40,959 bases of DNA from Fermentimonas sp. (GTDB taxonomy: Bacteria > Bacteroidota > Bacteroidia > Bacteroidales > Dysgonomonadaceae), in NCBI GenBank assembly GCA_028683355.1, contig JAQUIZ010000009.1, positions 1-40,959 of the forward strand, given 5' to 3'. Each line of letters starts with the position of its first letter. Within the stretch, counting starts at the first letter, position 1. The notes under the pieces were generated by a model. It did no database searches. It worked only from the letters and a program-made list of their open reading frames with translations, and had not been told where the DNA came from. A program made the position numbers and the translations under genes. This document shows positions 1 to 9,477 of this stretch, piece by piece.

Positions 1-1
1 A

Positions 2-916
2 ATTATATATTCAGCTTTTACAAGTAATACCTCAATCGTCTTATTTGTCAGTATAGTTATCAGTTCTCTGTTTGGTTACGCTTTTGCTATTCGTGTTGGT
101 GGTGCTGATATGCCTATAACTATTTCGCTGCTAAACTCTCTGAGTGGTGTGGCTGGTGCAATAGCAGGTATGGCAGTTAATGATCTGATGCTTGTTTCGG
201 TGGGTGGTATAGTTGGTGCATCGGGACTGTTCCTCACACAGATAATGTGTAAAGCGATGAACAGGAGTCTGGGTGATATTCTTTTGGGTAAAACTTCTGT
301 AGATAAGAATAAAACTAAAGCTGATATTCAGTTTGTTGAGGAATCAACTGTTGTGGAAACAGCTGAAGAAGAGGTTCATGAAACAGAGGATAACTCACTC
401 ATTATCAAAAGGGATGAAGGTAAGATTATCAGGTCGGCAAAATCAGTGATTATTGTTCCCGGTTATGGAATGGCTTTAGCTCAGGCTCAGCACCTGGTGC
501 GTGCATTATCTGATAAGTTTGAAGAGAATGGTGCAGAGGTGAAGTTTGCGATACACCCTGTTGCAGGTCGCATGCCCGGTCATATGAACGTTCTTCTTGC
601 CGAAGCTGATGTTCCTTACGAAAAACTTTTTGAAATGGATGCGGTGAATGATGAGTTTGCTGAAACTGATGTGGTAATTGTAATTGGTGCGAATGATGTA
701 ATCAATCCTGCAGCGCGTGATGCGAAAGATACTCCAATATATGGTATGCCTGTGCTGGATGTTGATCATGCCAAAGAGATTTTCATTTGCAACTTCGACC
801 TTCAGCCTGGTTATGCGGGAGTGGATAATCCTTTATACAAACGCAAAGAAGGGGTTTATTTGTTGCTCGGAGACGCTAAGGAATCCATTTCGGATTTGAT
901 TGATAGATTTAGTTGA
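2..916 (+). CDS. pntB: NAD(P) transhydrogenase subunit beta, C-terminal part
   Basis: The reading frame is already open at base 2, so the gene's 5' end lies outside the window; about 304 residues are visible, against roughly 460 for the whole family member. PntB is the inner-membrane and NADP(H)-binding subunit of proton-translocating transhydrogenase, which couples proton re-entry to hydride transfer from NADH to NADP+. Seen: a membrane part with the typical GGADMP and SLLNSLSGVAGA stretch, a charged Glu-rich linker, then the soluble domain III with the nucleotide-binding GYGMALAQAQH, the HPVAGRMPGHMN motif, VIGANDVINPAA and the closing NPLYKRKEGVYLLLGDAKE. The ATG at 110 is internal and is not the start. 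pntA is presumably upstream, out of view. Identity is clear from these motifs. Confidence 0.97.
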   Translation: MIYSAFTSNTSIVLFVSIVISSLFGYAFAIRVGGADMPITISLLNSLSGVAGAIAGMAVNDLMLVSVGGIVGASGLFLTQIMCKAMNRSLGDILLGKTSVDKNKTKADIQFVEESTVVETAEEEVHETEDNSLIIKRDEGKIIRSAKSVIIVPGYGMALAQAQHLVRALSDKFEENGAEVKFAIHPVAGRMPGHMNVLLAEADVPYEKLFEMDAVNDEFAETDVVIVIGANDVINPAARDAKDTPIYGMPVLDVDHAKEIFICNFDLQPGYAGVDNPLYKRKEGVYLLLGDAKESISDLIDRFS

Positions 917-1087
917 TTACTCATAGAATTTTAATAAGGAAAAATTTCAAGAATTGAGTCTGATTCTTTTGTAGATTGGATTTATTTATTTTTCTTTGTT
1001 TAAAACATTTTAATGATTCAGCAAATTCTATCGGTTAATTAATTTATTGTTGTATTTGTTGAGTATCACCCTTTTTATACAGCTTAA

Positions 1088-1396
1088 ATGGAAAATATAA
1101 ATAAAGAAAACGAAATCCAAATTGAACTTAGTGATGAAATAGCACAAGGCATTTACTCCAATCTGGCAGTCATATCACACTCTTCTTCGGAGTTTGTAAT
1201 TGATTTTATTCGTATTGTACCGGGTATGCAAAAAGCTAAAGTTAAATCAAGAATTATTCTTACACCTGAACATGCGAAAAGATTGTTAAATGCTTTAGAA
1301 GATAACATCAACAAATATGAACAACAAAACGGGGCAATACGTAATCAGAACAATCCCGGTTTTTTGCCGCCTATAGGTGGTGTAGGTCATGCATAA
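1088..1396 (+). CDS. DUF3467 family protein
   Basis: A 102-residue soluble protein without a signal peptide. It matches the DUF3467 pattern known widely in Bacteroidota: a core of about 70 residues with IYSNLAVISHSSSEFVIDF, then IVPGMQKAKVKSRIILTPEHAKRLL and a helical LEDNINKYEQ segment. The tail is Gly/Pro-rich (residues 85-102). The family has no established function as far as I know. The gene sits 31 bases before cydA on the same strand, so co-transcription is possible but not shown; a 171-base gap separates it from pntB. ATG at 1088 is the first in-frame start. Family assignment is from motif recall, not a search. Confidence 0.85.
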   Translation: MENINKENEIQIELSDEIAQGIYSNLAVISHSSSEFVIDFIRIVPGMQKAKVKSRIILTPEHAKRLLNALEDNINKYEQQNGAIRNQNNPGFLPPIGGVGHA

Positions 1397-1427
1397 GTGT
1401 TAATAAATAAAGTAAAAATATTATCCT

Positions 1428-3044
1428 ATGGATCTTCTATTAAATGCAGCTACTGTAAACTGGTCTAGGGGGCAGTTTGCGCTCACGGCAATGTATCATT
1501 GGATTTTTATACCGCTTACTATAGGTCTGGCCCTGATTATGGCTATTATGGAAACCATATATGTAAGAACGGGTGATGAGAAATGGAAAAATATATCCAG
1601 ATTCTGGCAAAAGATCTTCGGGATTAACTTTGCAATAGGTATTGCGACAGGAATAATTCTGGAGTTTCAATTCGGGACTAACTGGTCTAACTACAGCTGG
1701 TTTGTAGGTGACATATTTGGAGCACCACTGGCTATAGAGGGGATTTTTGCTTTCTTTCTGGAGGCAACCTTCGTAACTGTAATGTTCTTTGGATGGAATC
1801 GGGTAAGTAAAGGTGTTCATCTGCTTTCTACATGGATGGTGTTTCTGGGTGCAGTATTATCGGCACTTTGGATTCTTGTGGCAAATGCATGGATGCAATA
1901 TCCTGTTGGAATGGAATTTAATCCTGATACGGTAAGGAATGAAATGGTTGACTTCTGGGCAATTGCTCTTTCTCCCGTGGCTATTAACAAATTTCTTCAT
2001 ACCGTTTTTGCAAGTCTGGCGGTGGGTTCATCTTTCGTAGTTGGTGTGTCGGCATGGTATCTTCTGAAAAACAGACATATTGATTTTGCTCTTAAAAGTA
2101 TAAAGATTGCATCCATAATTGGATTGATAACCTTTCTGATGCTGGCTTATACAGGTGATGGTTCTGCTTACGAGGTATCACAAAAGCAGCCAATGAAACT
2201 GGCAGCCATGGAAGGTTTGTATGAAGGAAAAGAGGGTGCCGGACTTGTTATGATTGGGATGCTGAATCCAGGAAAACAGACTTATAATGATGATGTTGAT
2301 CCGTATGTATTTAAACTGGAGATTCCTAAATTGCTATCTCTTCTCGGGTACAGAGATTTTAACGCTTTTGTACCGGGCATAAAAGATATTATTGATGGAG
2401 GGTATACTCTTCAGGATGGTACTACAGCGCTATCTTTTGATGAAAGGAAGGCTAGGGGAGAGCTGGCTATAAAGGCTTTAGCCGATTATCAGGTTGCTAA
2501 AAAGGCTGAAAAAGAAGCCTTAAACAGAGGAGATTCTGATGCTGCTTCGGCAGCTGCTTCAAATGCCGCTAATTTCGAGACTATTCTAAGAGAAAATTAT
2601 GCTCATTTCGGTTATGGTTATCTAGAGACAGGTGAGGATCTGATCCCTGATGTTCCGCTTACTTTTTATAGTTTCCACATTATGGTGATGATTGGAATGT
2701 ATTTTATCCTGTTTTTTATTGTAGTTCTGTTTTATCTGTATAAAAAAGATTTACGTAAAACTAGGTGGCTTCTTTACGTGGCGTTATGGAGCATTCCTCT
2801 TACTTATATATCGGGCCAATTGGGTTGGATTGTGGCAGAGGTTGGCAGACAACCTTGGACTATACAGGATATTCTACCTGTAAAAGTAGCTGCTTCGGCA
2901 CTTTCTCCCGGTCATGTTATAACTACATTTATCATGTTTGCAGTTATTTTCACTGTGTTGCTTATAGCTGAGATTACCATAATGGTGAAGCAGATTAAAA
3001 AAGGACCGGAGGAAGTTACTACGGAAATAGGAAATGAAAAGTAA
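1428..3044 (+). CDS. cydA: cytochrome bd ubiquinol oxidase subunit I
   Basis: Catalytic heme subunit of cytochrome bd oxidase, an inner-membrane quinol:O2 oxidoreductase used at low oxygen. Length is 538 residues, close to the 522 of E. coli CydA, with the key residues at a shifted position: His24 (heme b595/d side), Glu104 and Glu112 (proton and heme site), His191 and Met419 (heme b558 ligands), in the contexts YHWIF, AIEGIFAFFLEATF, KFLHTVF and FHIMV. The GRQPW signature follows near residue 475. The segment from about 252 to 405 is the periplasmic quinol loop; here it has an Ala/Glu/Asp-rich helical stretch (residues 345-390). cydB follows after 24 bases, forming a cydAB operon. No cydX-like small gene was seen after cydB. 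Confidence 0.98.
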   Translation: MDLLLNAATVNWSRGQFALTAMYHWIFIPLTIGLALIMAIMETIYVRTGDEKWKNISRFWQKIFGINFAIGIATGIILEFQFGTNWSNYSWFVGDIFGAPLAIEGIFAFFLEATFVTVMFFGWNRVSKGVHLLSTWMVFLGAVLSALWILVANAWMQYPVGMEFNPDTVRNEMVDFWAIALSPVAINKFLHTVFASLAVGSSFVVGVSAWYLLKNRHIDFALKSIKIASIIGLITFLMLAYTGDGSAYEVSQKQPMKLAAMEGLYEGKEGAGLVMIGMLNPGKQTYNDDVDPYVFKLEIPKLLSLLGYRDFNAFVPGIKDIIDGGYTLQDGTTALSFDERKARGELAIKALADYQVAKKAEKEALNRGDSDAASAAASNAANFETILRENYAHFGYGYLETGEDLIPDVPLTFYSFHIMVMIGMYFILFFIVVLFYLYKKDLRKTRWLLYVALWSIPLTYISGQLGWIVAEVGRQPWTIQDILPVKVAASALSPGHVITTFIMFAVIFTVLLIAEITIMVKQIKKGPEEVTTEIGNEK

Positions 3045-3068
3045 GGTTAAACTAAAAAATCAATCATA

Positions 3069-4223
3069 ATGATTACATATGAATTTCTACAAAAATACTG
3101 GTGGTTTATAATGTCTTTTATGGGCGGACTACTTGTGTTCCTTTTGTTTGTTCAGGGAGGGCAGTCGATGTTGGCTTCTTTGTCAAGAAAAGAGGATGAG
3201 AAAAAATTACTTGTAAATGCACTTGGACGTAAATGGGAATATACTTTTACCACACTTGTTGTTTTTGGTGGTGCATTTTTTGCCGCATTTCCCCTTTTCT
3301 ATTCCACTAGCTTCGGAGGGGCTTACTGGGTTTGGATGATTATGCTTTTCAGCTTTGTATTGCAGGCTGTTTCTTATGAGTTTCAATCAAAACCGGGTAA
3401 TATTTTTGGTCCCACAACCTACAGGGTATTGCTTTTTCTAAATGGATTGATAGGTACATTTCTTTTAGGAATAATAGTAGCCAGCTTTTTTACAGGATCA
3501 GAATTTACTGTTGGTAAAGGTAATATTGCAGGATTAGGTGAATCGGGAATTGTGATCAGTCAGTGGCAGAACCCAATGATGGGACTTGAGCTATTGGGTA
3601 ATTTCAGAAATATATCACTCGGCCTAGCAGTACTTTTTCTTGCAAGAACATTGGCAAGTCTGTTCTTCCTTAACAGGCTTGATCATAAAATTCTGGTAGA
3701 ACGTTCTCGTAAGTTTGTTCTTTATAACGGTGTGCCTTTTGTGGTATTCTTTCTGGTCTTCCTTGTATGGACACTTTTAGCAGATGGATATGCTGTTAAC
3801 TCGCAAACAAGCGATGTCTACCTTGAAGAAATGAAATATTTGAATAATTTTATTGAAATGCCAATTGTTGGAATCCTATTTGTTTTGGGAGTTGTAACAG
3901 TATTGTATGGAATAATTAATACAGTTGTCAATCCTAAATTTAAAAAAGGAATCTGGTTTTCAGGTGTCGGAACTGTTGTTACAGTTACAATGTTGCTTTT
4001 GGTATCTGGTTTAAATAATACGGCATATTATCCTTCTTCGGTGGATTTACAAAGCTCACTTACCATATTCAATTCATCGTCAAGTTATTTTACACTGTCT
4101 GTAATGTCTGTTGTTTCACTTTTTGTTCCTGTAATTATTGCATATATAGTTTATGCGTGGGGTTCACTGGAGAAAAAGAAACTGGGACTGGAAGAATTGG
4201 ATACTGACGGCCACTCTTACTAA
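3069..4223 (+). CDS. cydB: cytochrome bd ubiquinol oxidase subunit II
   Basis: Second subunit of cytochrome bd, a structural partner of CydA in the inner membrane. It has 384 residues, about the family length, with repeated hydrophobic segments. Recognisable features are the N-terminal LQKYWWFIMSFMGGLLVFLLFVQGG helix region, the WEYTFTTLVVFGGAFFAAFPLFYSTSFGGAYW stretch typical of the Bacteroidota form, and a cytoplasmic end rich in Lys, Glu and Asp. Translation probably follows cydA directly (24-base gap). It is followed by 71 bases holding a possible promoter for the next gene; no intrinsic terminator was found. Confidence 0.96.
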   Translation: MITYEFLQKYWWFIMSFMGGLLVFLLFVQGGQSMLASLSRKEDEKKLLVNALGRKWEYTFTTLVVFGGAFFAAFPLFYSTSFGGAYWVWMIMLFSFVLQAVSYEFQSKPGNIFGPTTYRVLLFLNGLIGTFLLGIIVASFFTGSEFTVGKGNIAGLGESGIVISQWQNPMMGLELLGNFRNISLGLAVLFLARTLASLFFLNRLDHKILVERSRKFVLYNGVPFVVFFLVFLVWTLLADGYAVNSQTSDVYLEEMKYLNNFIEMPIVGILFVLGVVTVLYGIINTVVNPKFKKGIWFSGVGTVVTVTMLLLVSGLNNTAYYPSSVDLQSSLTIFNSSSSYFTLSVMSVVSLFVPVIIAYIVYAWGSLEKKKLGLEELDTDGHSY

Positions 4224-4261
4224 ATTTGGACCCTGAATGAGGTTTTACCGATAAAAAGGTG

Positions 4262-4269
4262 TAATTTTG
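4262..4269 (+). promoter_or_regulatory. candidate -7 box before the DUF3298 lipoprotein gene
   Basis: TAATTTTG fits the Bacteroidota -7 consensus TAnnTTTG and lies 25 bases before the ATG at 4295. No clear TTTG is found at the expected -33 spacing, so this is a weak call. Confidence 0.4.
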
Positions 4270-4294
4270 TGATTGTTTAAAAATATTTTTCTCT

Positions 4295-5200
4295 ATGGAG
4301 GTGGCAATCAGAAAGTTGGTTTTCAGCCTGTTATTGTTTGCGATTGCAATTATGTTGTCGTGTAGTAATAGCGGTAGCAGCAGATTCAGGGCAGCGAACG
4401 ATATTGGTTTTGATACAATCAGTGTTAACAAACGTCAGCATCTGGATGGTGACAGTACCAGACCATATTGTGATATAACGGTAGATTTTATATATCCGGT
4501 AAGAAGCTCCAAAGCAAACCTGGATACCTTGCAGCATTTTTTTGTAAGAAGCATGTTTGGTCCGTCATTCGATCATCTTGAACCATCAGCTGCTGTAGAT
4601 GCATATGTAAATAATTACATCGAAAATTATTCGCATGATGCTAATACTTACAGTGAAACGGTGTCTGATATGGAAGAGTTAAATGCACTTATTCCGGGGA
4701 TAGATATGGAAGATGGTGAGCATGCCATGGATAATTTATTCTATTCTTATTTTGAAAGTTTATCAGATTCTATTACATATAATCAATATGGTATCCTTTC
4801 ATTTCAGATCAAACAATCAAATAGTAAAGGTGAAGCCGCTACTTATTATATTTCCTATTCAAATTATGTTATAAACCTGAATACCGGTAATCAGATTACC
4901 GAAAATGACATTTTTAACGCAGGGTATGACAAAGCATTACAGAGCCTGATCATCACCTCTTTACTCGAGCAAAACGGGGTTAAGAGTGTTGACGAACTAG
5001 AAGATTTAGGCTTCTTCGGCATAAATGAGATAGTACCAAATACAAACTTTTTACTTAATGACAAAGGTATTATCTATACATATAACAAAGGTGAGTATTC
5101 GGCATATCAGTTAACTGCTCCTCAGGTTTTTATACCTTATAGTGCAATACGATCACTATTGAGAGAAAATACTATTGTAAGTAAACTGGCAGATTTATAG
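4295..5200 (+). CDS. DUF3298 (RsiV-like) lipoprotein, paralog 1
   Basis: A 301-residue predicted lipoprotein. The N-terminus has a hydrophobic segment (residues 8-20) ending in MLSC, with Cys23 as the likely lipidated residue. The rest resembles the DUF4163/DUF3298 fold: an N-terminal strand region around DITVDFIYPV, an acidic middle, and a C-terminal part with YISYSNYVINLNTG, FGINEIVPNTNFLLNDKGIIYTYN and VFIPYSAIRSLL. Function is unknown; related domains occur in the RsiV anti-sigma factor and in peptidoglycan-associated proteins. The family's usual GGAH motif is degenerate here (KGEAATYY). A paralog is encoded at 29054-29920. The stop codon overlaps the rsmG start by one base, so both genes are likely read together. 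Confidence 0.8.
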   Translation: MEVAIRKLVFSLLLFAIAIMLSCSNSGSSRFRAANDIGFDTISVNKRQHLDGDSTRPYCDITVDFIYPVRSSKANLDTLQHFFVRSMFGPSFDHLEPSAAVDAYVNNYIENYSHDANTYSETVSDMEELNALIPGIDMEDGEHAMDNLFYSYFESLSDSITYNQYGILSFQIKQSNSKGEAATYYISYSNYVINLNTGNQITENDIFNAGYDKALQSLIITSLLEQNGVKSVDELEDLGFFGINEIVPNTNFLLNDKGIIYTYNKGEYSAYQLTAPQVFIPYSAIRSLLRENTIVSKLADL

Positions 5201-5823
5201 TGAAAGTGATAGAAAACTATTTTCAGAAAATTACTGAACTCCAAAAGAGTCAGTTTGACGCTTTATTCGATCTCTACTCAGATTGGAACAATAAGATTAA
5301 TGTAATCTCCCGTAAGGATATAGATAACCTTTATCTGCATCATGTGCTGCATTCTTTAGCTATTGCAAAGTATGTATCTTTTACACCCGGAACAAAAGTT
5401 ATAGATGTGGGAACAGGTGGAGGTTTCCCGGGAATACCCCTGGCAATATTTTTCCCGGAAGTTGAATTTCTGCTGCTCGACAGCATTGGTAAGAAAGTTC
5501 GGGTTGCCGGTGAGATTGCTCAGTCTATCGGTCTTAAAAATGTTGAAGTAGTACACTCAAGGATTGAAGATGAAAAGCGTAAGTTTCATTTTATTGTAAG
5601 TCGTGCAGTAATGCTTCTTCCGGAGCTTGTAAAACTTACAAGAAAAAATATATTGCAAGAGCAAATTAATTCAATACCTAACGGAGTTATTTGTTTAAAG
5701 GGTGGCGACCTGACTTCTGAAGTCAGGAGTTTTAAAAATGTAGTGGATATGATTTCGCTTTCAGAATACTTTCCGGAGCCCTTTTTCCAAACTAAAAAGC
5801 TGGTGTACGTACCGGTTAACTAA
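5200..5823 (+). CDS. rsmG: 16S rRNA (guanine-N7)-methyltransferase
   Basis: RsmG (GidB) uses SAM to methylate N7 of G527 (E. coli numbering) in 16S rRNA. The protein has 207 residues, the normal size. Seen: the N-terminal NVISRKDIDNLYLHHVLHSLAI stretch (residues 34-55), the SAM-binding motif IDVGTGGGFPGIPLA (68-82), LLDSIGKKVRV, and VSRAV later in the Rossmann fold. The start is GTG at 5200, whose G is the last base of the preceding TAG; the protein then begins MKVIENYF as in related proteins, and no nearby ATG gives a better start. Loss of this enzyme in other bacteria gives low-level streptomycin resistance (family knowledge). Confidence 0.96.
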   Translation: MKVIENYFQKITELQKSQFDALFDLYSDWNNKINVISRKDIDNLYLHHVLHSLAIAKYVSFTPGTKVIDVGTGGGFPGIPLAIFFPEVEFLLLDSIGKKVRVAGEIAQSIGLKNVEVVHSRIEDEKRKFHFIVSRAVMLLPELVKLTRKNILQEQINSIPNGVICLKGGDLTSEVRSFKNVVDMISLSEYFPEPFFQTKKLVYVPVN

Positions 5824-5833
5824 AATAAATTGT

Positions 5834-5841
5834 TACTTTTG
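5834..5841 (+). promoter_or_regulatory. candidate -7 box before the MBL-fold hydrolase
   Basis: TACTTTTG matches TAnnTTTG; it lies 60 bases before the ATG at 5902, just after the rsmG stop. No good -33 box was found. Confidence 0.4.
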
Positions 5842-5901
5842 TAATAGTATTTTATGTTAGTTAGGTTTACTGATTGACCGATTTAAAATTATTTTCCCTC
5901 A

Positions 5902-6552
5902 ATGAAGATTAAGACATTTGAATTCAACCCACTTGGAGTAAATACATATCTTTTATCTGACGAAACTAATGAGTGTGTAGTGATTGATGCTGCATGCTTT
6001 TATGCAGATGAAAAGGCACTTCTTTTAAATTACATTATAGATCACGATTATGTGGTTAAGCACCTTATAAACACTCATCTGCATTTCGATCATATTTTTG
6101 GCGTAAATTCAATTGCATCACATTTCGGAGTCTCTCTGGAATGTAATAAAGCAGATGAATTTCTTCTCGACAATATTTCTGATCAGTTGAAGCTGTTTGG
6201 TATTCCCGGTACAAACAACGACTTCAGACCGGAAATTGGAACCTGGCTGGATGAGGGAGATGAAATAAGGTTTGGCAATCAAAAGCTTAAAGTTTTTCAT
6301 GCACCGGGACATTCACCCGGAAGTATATTGTTTTATAGTGAAGAATCGGGAAGTGTTTTTAGCGGTGACGTGCTTTTCAGAGGAAGTATTGGCAGGACTG
6401 ATCTGACAGGTGGCAATTTTGAAGAACTTGTGGAAAGCATACAGACAAAGCTATTTGTGATGCCTAATGAAACTAAAGTATATCCGGGTCACGGACCAGC
6501 CACAACAATAGGTTACGAAAAAAAGAATAATCCTTTTGTCGGAACATTATAA
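5902..6552 (+). CDS. MBL-fold metallo-hydrolase, glyoxalase II-like (YcbL type)
   Basis: A 216-residue cytoplasmic metallo-beta-lactamase-fold protein of the size of YcbL-type enzymes, shorter than classical glyoxalase II. Metal-binding motif HLHFDH covers residues 59-64 (His59, His61, Asp63, His64). Further ligand motifs are HAPGHSPGSI, SGDVLFRGSIGRTDL (bridging Asp) and YPGHGPATT near the C-terminus. It is probably a hydrolase of thioesters such as S-lactoylglutathione or a related low-molecular-weight thiol ester; the substrate cannot be told from sequence. The C-terminal end lies 47 bases before the likely gcvP start, so the two may be co-transcribed. Confidence 0.9.
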   Translation: MKIKTFEFNPLGVNTYLLSDETNECVVIDAACFYADEKALLLNYIIDHDYVVKHLINTHLHFDHIFGVNSIASHFGVSLECNKADEFLLDNISDQLKLFGIPGTNNDFRPEIGTWLDEGDEIRFGNQKLKVFHAPGHSPGSILFYSEESGSVFSGDVLFRGSIGRTDLTGGNFEELVESIQTKLFVMPNETKVYPGHGPATTIGYEKKNNPFVGTL

Positions 6553-6598
6553 CAATATTTCACAAGAATTATTAACAGGAAAAAATATAGAGCTCAAT

Positions 6599-9460
6599 AT
6601 GATAGAAATGGAACAATTTAAAGATCGGCATATTGGTATCAATGAAAGTGATAAACAAAAAATGCTTGAAACGATAGGTTTATCTTCTATTGATGAACTT
6701 ATTAATCAGACTATACCTTCTGATATTCGCTTAACAGCTCCATTATCGTTACCAAAACCACTTTCTGAACAGGAATATGCAGAGGAAATAGCTAATATTG
6801 CCTCTCAGAACAAAGTGCACGCTTCATATATTGGAATGGGCTGGTATGATACAATTACTCCTGCAGTAGTTTATCGTAATGTATTCGAGAACCCTGTTTG
6901 GTATACTTCTTATACTCCTTATCAGGCTGAGATTTCACAGGGGCGACTTGAAGCTTTGTTGAACTTCCAGACTATTGTGAGCGAGCTTACTGCTTTGCCT
7001 CTGGCTAACAGCTCATTGCTTGATGAAGCAACTGCAGCTGCAGAAGCTGCTACTATGATGTATGGATTAAGAAGTCGCGACCAGGTAAAAAATGGTGTGG
7101 AAACATTGTTTGTTGATGAAAATATATTTCCACAGACTCTGGCTGTTCTACGCACTCGTATGCATTACTCCGGCATAGAGATGGTTGTGGGTGATTACAA
7201 AACAGTAACTTTCAATGAGCCCTATTTTGGTGCAATTCTGCAATACCCTAACGGAGATGGGAATGTTGAAGATTATCGTGATTTTGTGAAGAAAGCGAAA
7301 AGTGTAGATTGCAAAGTAGCTGTAGCCACAGATTTGATGTCATTGGTTCTTCTTACTCCTCCCGGTGAGTGGGGGGCTGATATTGCTTTTGGAAGCAGTC
7401 AGCGATTTGGAGTTCCGATGTTTTACGGTGGACCTTCTGCTGCCTTTTTTGCAACCAGGGATGAGTACAAACGCTCTATGCCTGGTCGAATAATTGGAGT
7501 TTCAAAAGATGCTCATGGTAAAGTAGCCTATCGTATGGCACTTCAGACGCGTGAACAGCATATTAAACGTGAAAAAGCTACTTCTAATATCTGTACAGCA
7601 CAGGCTTTATTAGCTACAATGGCTTCATTTTATGGTGTGTATCACGGTCCCGAAGGATTAAAAAAGATAGCTTCCCGAATTCATTCTATAGCTTCTTATG
7701 TAAGCGAGGAACTGAAGGATATGGGTTTCAAACAGCTGAATGATAGCTTCTTCGACACATTAAAGATCAAATTACCTGAAGGTATAACTTCAAGGGATGT
7801 ATCTGAAAATGCAGAGATGAGATCTGTAAATCTTCGCTATTTCGATAGTGGTGAAATAGGAATAAGTATAGATGAAACCACTAATGCTTACAGGGTTCAT
7901 GAACTACTTGCCGTGTTCGCAATGACTGCCGGTAGTTCTAAGGTATTTATGATCGATGACCTTCCCGAAAAAACGTCTCTTAAAGATTATCAGAAAAGAA
8001 AATCGGCATTTCTTAAGCATCCCACATTTAACAATTATCATACTGAGACTGAGATGATGCGTTATATAAAACGTCTGGAACGTAAAGATATTTCGCTTGC
8101 TCATTCTATGATCTCTTTAGGGTCGTGTACAATGAAGCTGAACGCTGCTTCTGAAATGCTGCCATTAGGTATGGTAACTTTGCAGCGTATACATCCATTT
8201 GCTCCGGCTGAACAGGCGGAAGGGTACAGGCAAATTATTAATGAACTTGAAGAGATGCTGGCTGAGATTACCGGATTTTCAGCTACCAGCCTGCAACCAA
8301 ACTCAGGTGCTGCGGGTGAGTATACCGGACTGATCACGATAGCCAGTTACCTTGAAAGTAAGGGTGAAGGTGATAGAAATATTGTTTTGATTCCTGCATC
8401 TGCTCATGGTACTAATCCTGCAAGTGCTGTTCAGGCTGGTTTTACTCCGGTTACTGTTTCATCTGATGCTAAAGGTAACGTGGATATGGATGATCTGCGT
8501 AGTAAAATTGATCAATACAGAGATAGCCTGGCTGCTTTTATGATTACTTATCCTTCGACGCACGGTATATTTGAGACTGAAATAAAGGAGATGTGCAGAT
8601 TGATACATGAAGCGGGAGGACAAGTTTATATGGATGGCGCAAATATGAATGCTCAGGTGGGTTATACTAATCCCGGAACAATTGGTGCTGATGTTTGCCA
8701 TCTGAATCTACACAAAACATTTGCAATTCCTCATGGAGGAGGCGGTCCGGGTGTTGGCCCTATTTGTGTTGCTGAACATTTGGTTCCTTTTTTACCGGGA
8801 CATCCTGTTACATTTAAGTCAGAAGAAAACACGGTTTCTTCAGCTGCTTATGGTAGTGCCGGTGTTTTGGAAATTACTTATGGCTACATTCGGATGATGG
8901 GTGCTCAAGGATTAAAGGAAGCTACTGCTGCAGCAATATTGAGTGCAAACTACCTTGCTGAAAAACTTGATGATTCTTATGGAATCGTATATCGTGGATC
9001 AGAGGGCAGAGTGGGGCATGAGCTGATTCTTGATTGCCGGGGTCTAAAAGATGTGTCGGGCGTCACTGAAACAGATATAGCAAAACGACTGATCGATTAT
9101 GGCTATCATGCACCTACACTTTCATTTCCGGTTCATGGTACACTAATGGTTGAGCCAACAGAGAGTGAAAGTCTCACAGAACTTGATCGTTTCGTTGATG
9201 CAATGATCGAGATCCATGAAGAAATTATTGAAGTATCACGGGGTGAGTTCAGCAAGGAAGATAATGTTCTGGTAAATGCTCCTCATCCTGAGTATGAGAT
9301 AACTGCAGATGAATGGACACATAGTTATTCACGAAGCAAAGCTGCTTATCCACTACCTTATGTCAGGGAGAATAAGTTCTGGGTTAACGTTGCACGAGTA
9401 GATAATGCTTACGGCGACAGAAATCTGGTTTCCACAATACCTGATATAGCTGAGAGTTAA
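6599..9460 (+). CDS. gcvP: glycine dehydrogenase (decarboxylating), P protein
   Basis: PLP-dependent P protein of the glycine cleavage system: it decarboxylates glycine and passes the aminomethyl group to lipoyl-GcvH. This is the fused single-chain form (953 residues from this start) with two aminotransferase-like halves. Seen: N-terminal FKDRHIGINESDK, SSLLDEATAAAEA, the central SLGSCTMKLNAASEM, and the PLP-lysine motif HLNLHKTFAIPHGGGGPG (Lys706). The frame stays open upstream to a TTG at 6536 that overlaps the hydrolase gene; I prefer ATG 6599 (or ATG 6608) because family members have only about 6-10 residues before RHIG. gcvT and gcvH are not in the window. It converges on the next gene with a 17-base gap and no visible terminator. 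Confidence 0.97.
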   Translation: MIEMEQFKDRHIGINESDKQKMLETIGLSSIDELINQTIPSDIRLTAPLSLPKPLSEQEYAEEIANIASQNKVHASYIGMGWYDTITPAVVYRNVFENPVWYTSYTPYQAEISQGRLEALLNFQTIVSELTALPLANSSLLDEATAAAEAATMMYGLRSRDQVKNGVETLFVDENIFPQTLAVLRTRMHYSGIEMVVGDYKTVTFNEPYFGAILQYPNGDGNVEDYRDFVKKAKSVDCKVAVATDLMSLVLLTPPGEWGADIAFGSSQRFGVPMFYGGPSAAFFATRDEYKRSMPGRIIGVSKDAHGKVAYRMALQTREQHIKREKATSNICTAQALLATMASFYGVYHGPEGLKKIASRIHSIASYVSEELKDMGFKQLNDSFFDTLKIKLPEGITSRDVSENAEMRSVNLRYFDSGEIGISIDETTNAYRVHELLAVFAMTAGSSKVFMIDDLPEKTSLKDYQKRKSAFLKHPTFNNYHTETEMMRYIKRLERKDISLAHSMISLGSCTMKLNAASEMLPLGMVTLQRIHPFAPAEQAEGYRQIINELEEMLAEITGFSATSLQPNSGAAGEYTGLITIASYLESKGEGDRNIVLIPASAHGTNPASAVQAGFTPVTVSSDAKGNVDMDDLRSKIDQYRDSLAAFMITYPSTHGIFETEIKEMCRLIHEAGGQVYMDGANMNAQVGYTNPGTIGADVCHLNLHKTFAIPHGGGGPGVGPICVAEHLVPFLPGHPVTFKSEENTVSSAAYGSAGVLEITYGYIRMMGAQGLKEATAAAILSANYLAEKLDDSYGIVYRGSEGRVGHELILDCRGLKDVSGVTETDIAKRLIDYGYHAPTLSFPVHGTLMVEPTESESLTELDRFVDAMIEIHEEIIEVSRGEFSKEDNVLVNAPHPEYEITADEWTHSYSRSKAAYPLPYVRENKFWVNVARVDNAYGDRNLVSTIPDIAES

Positions 9461-9477
9461 TCCCAATAAACGAAACA

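Noticed and set aside
4224..4294. cydX-like small gene after cydB
   Set aside because: The 71-base gap has no suitable frame with a hydrophobic segment.
6536..6598. TTG-started N-terminal extension of gcvP overlapping the hydrolase gene
   Set aside because: Family members have only a few residues before RHIG; ATG 6599 or 6608 fits better and avoids the overlap.
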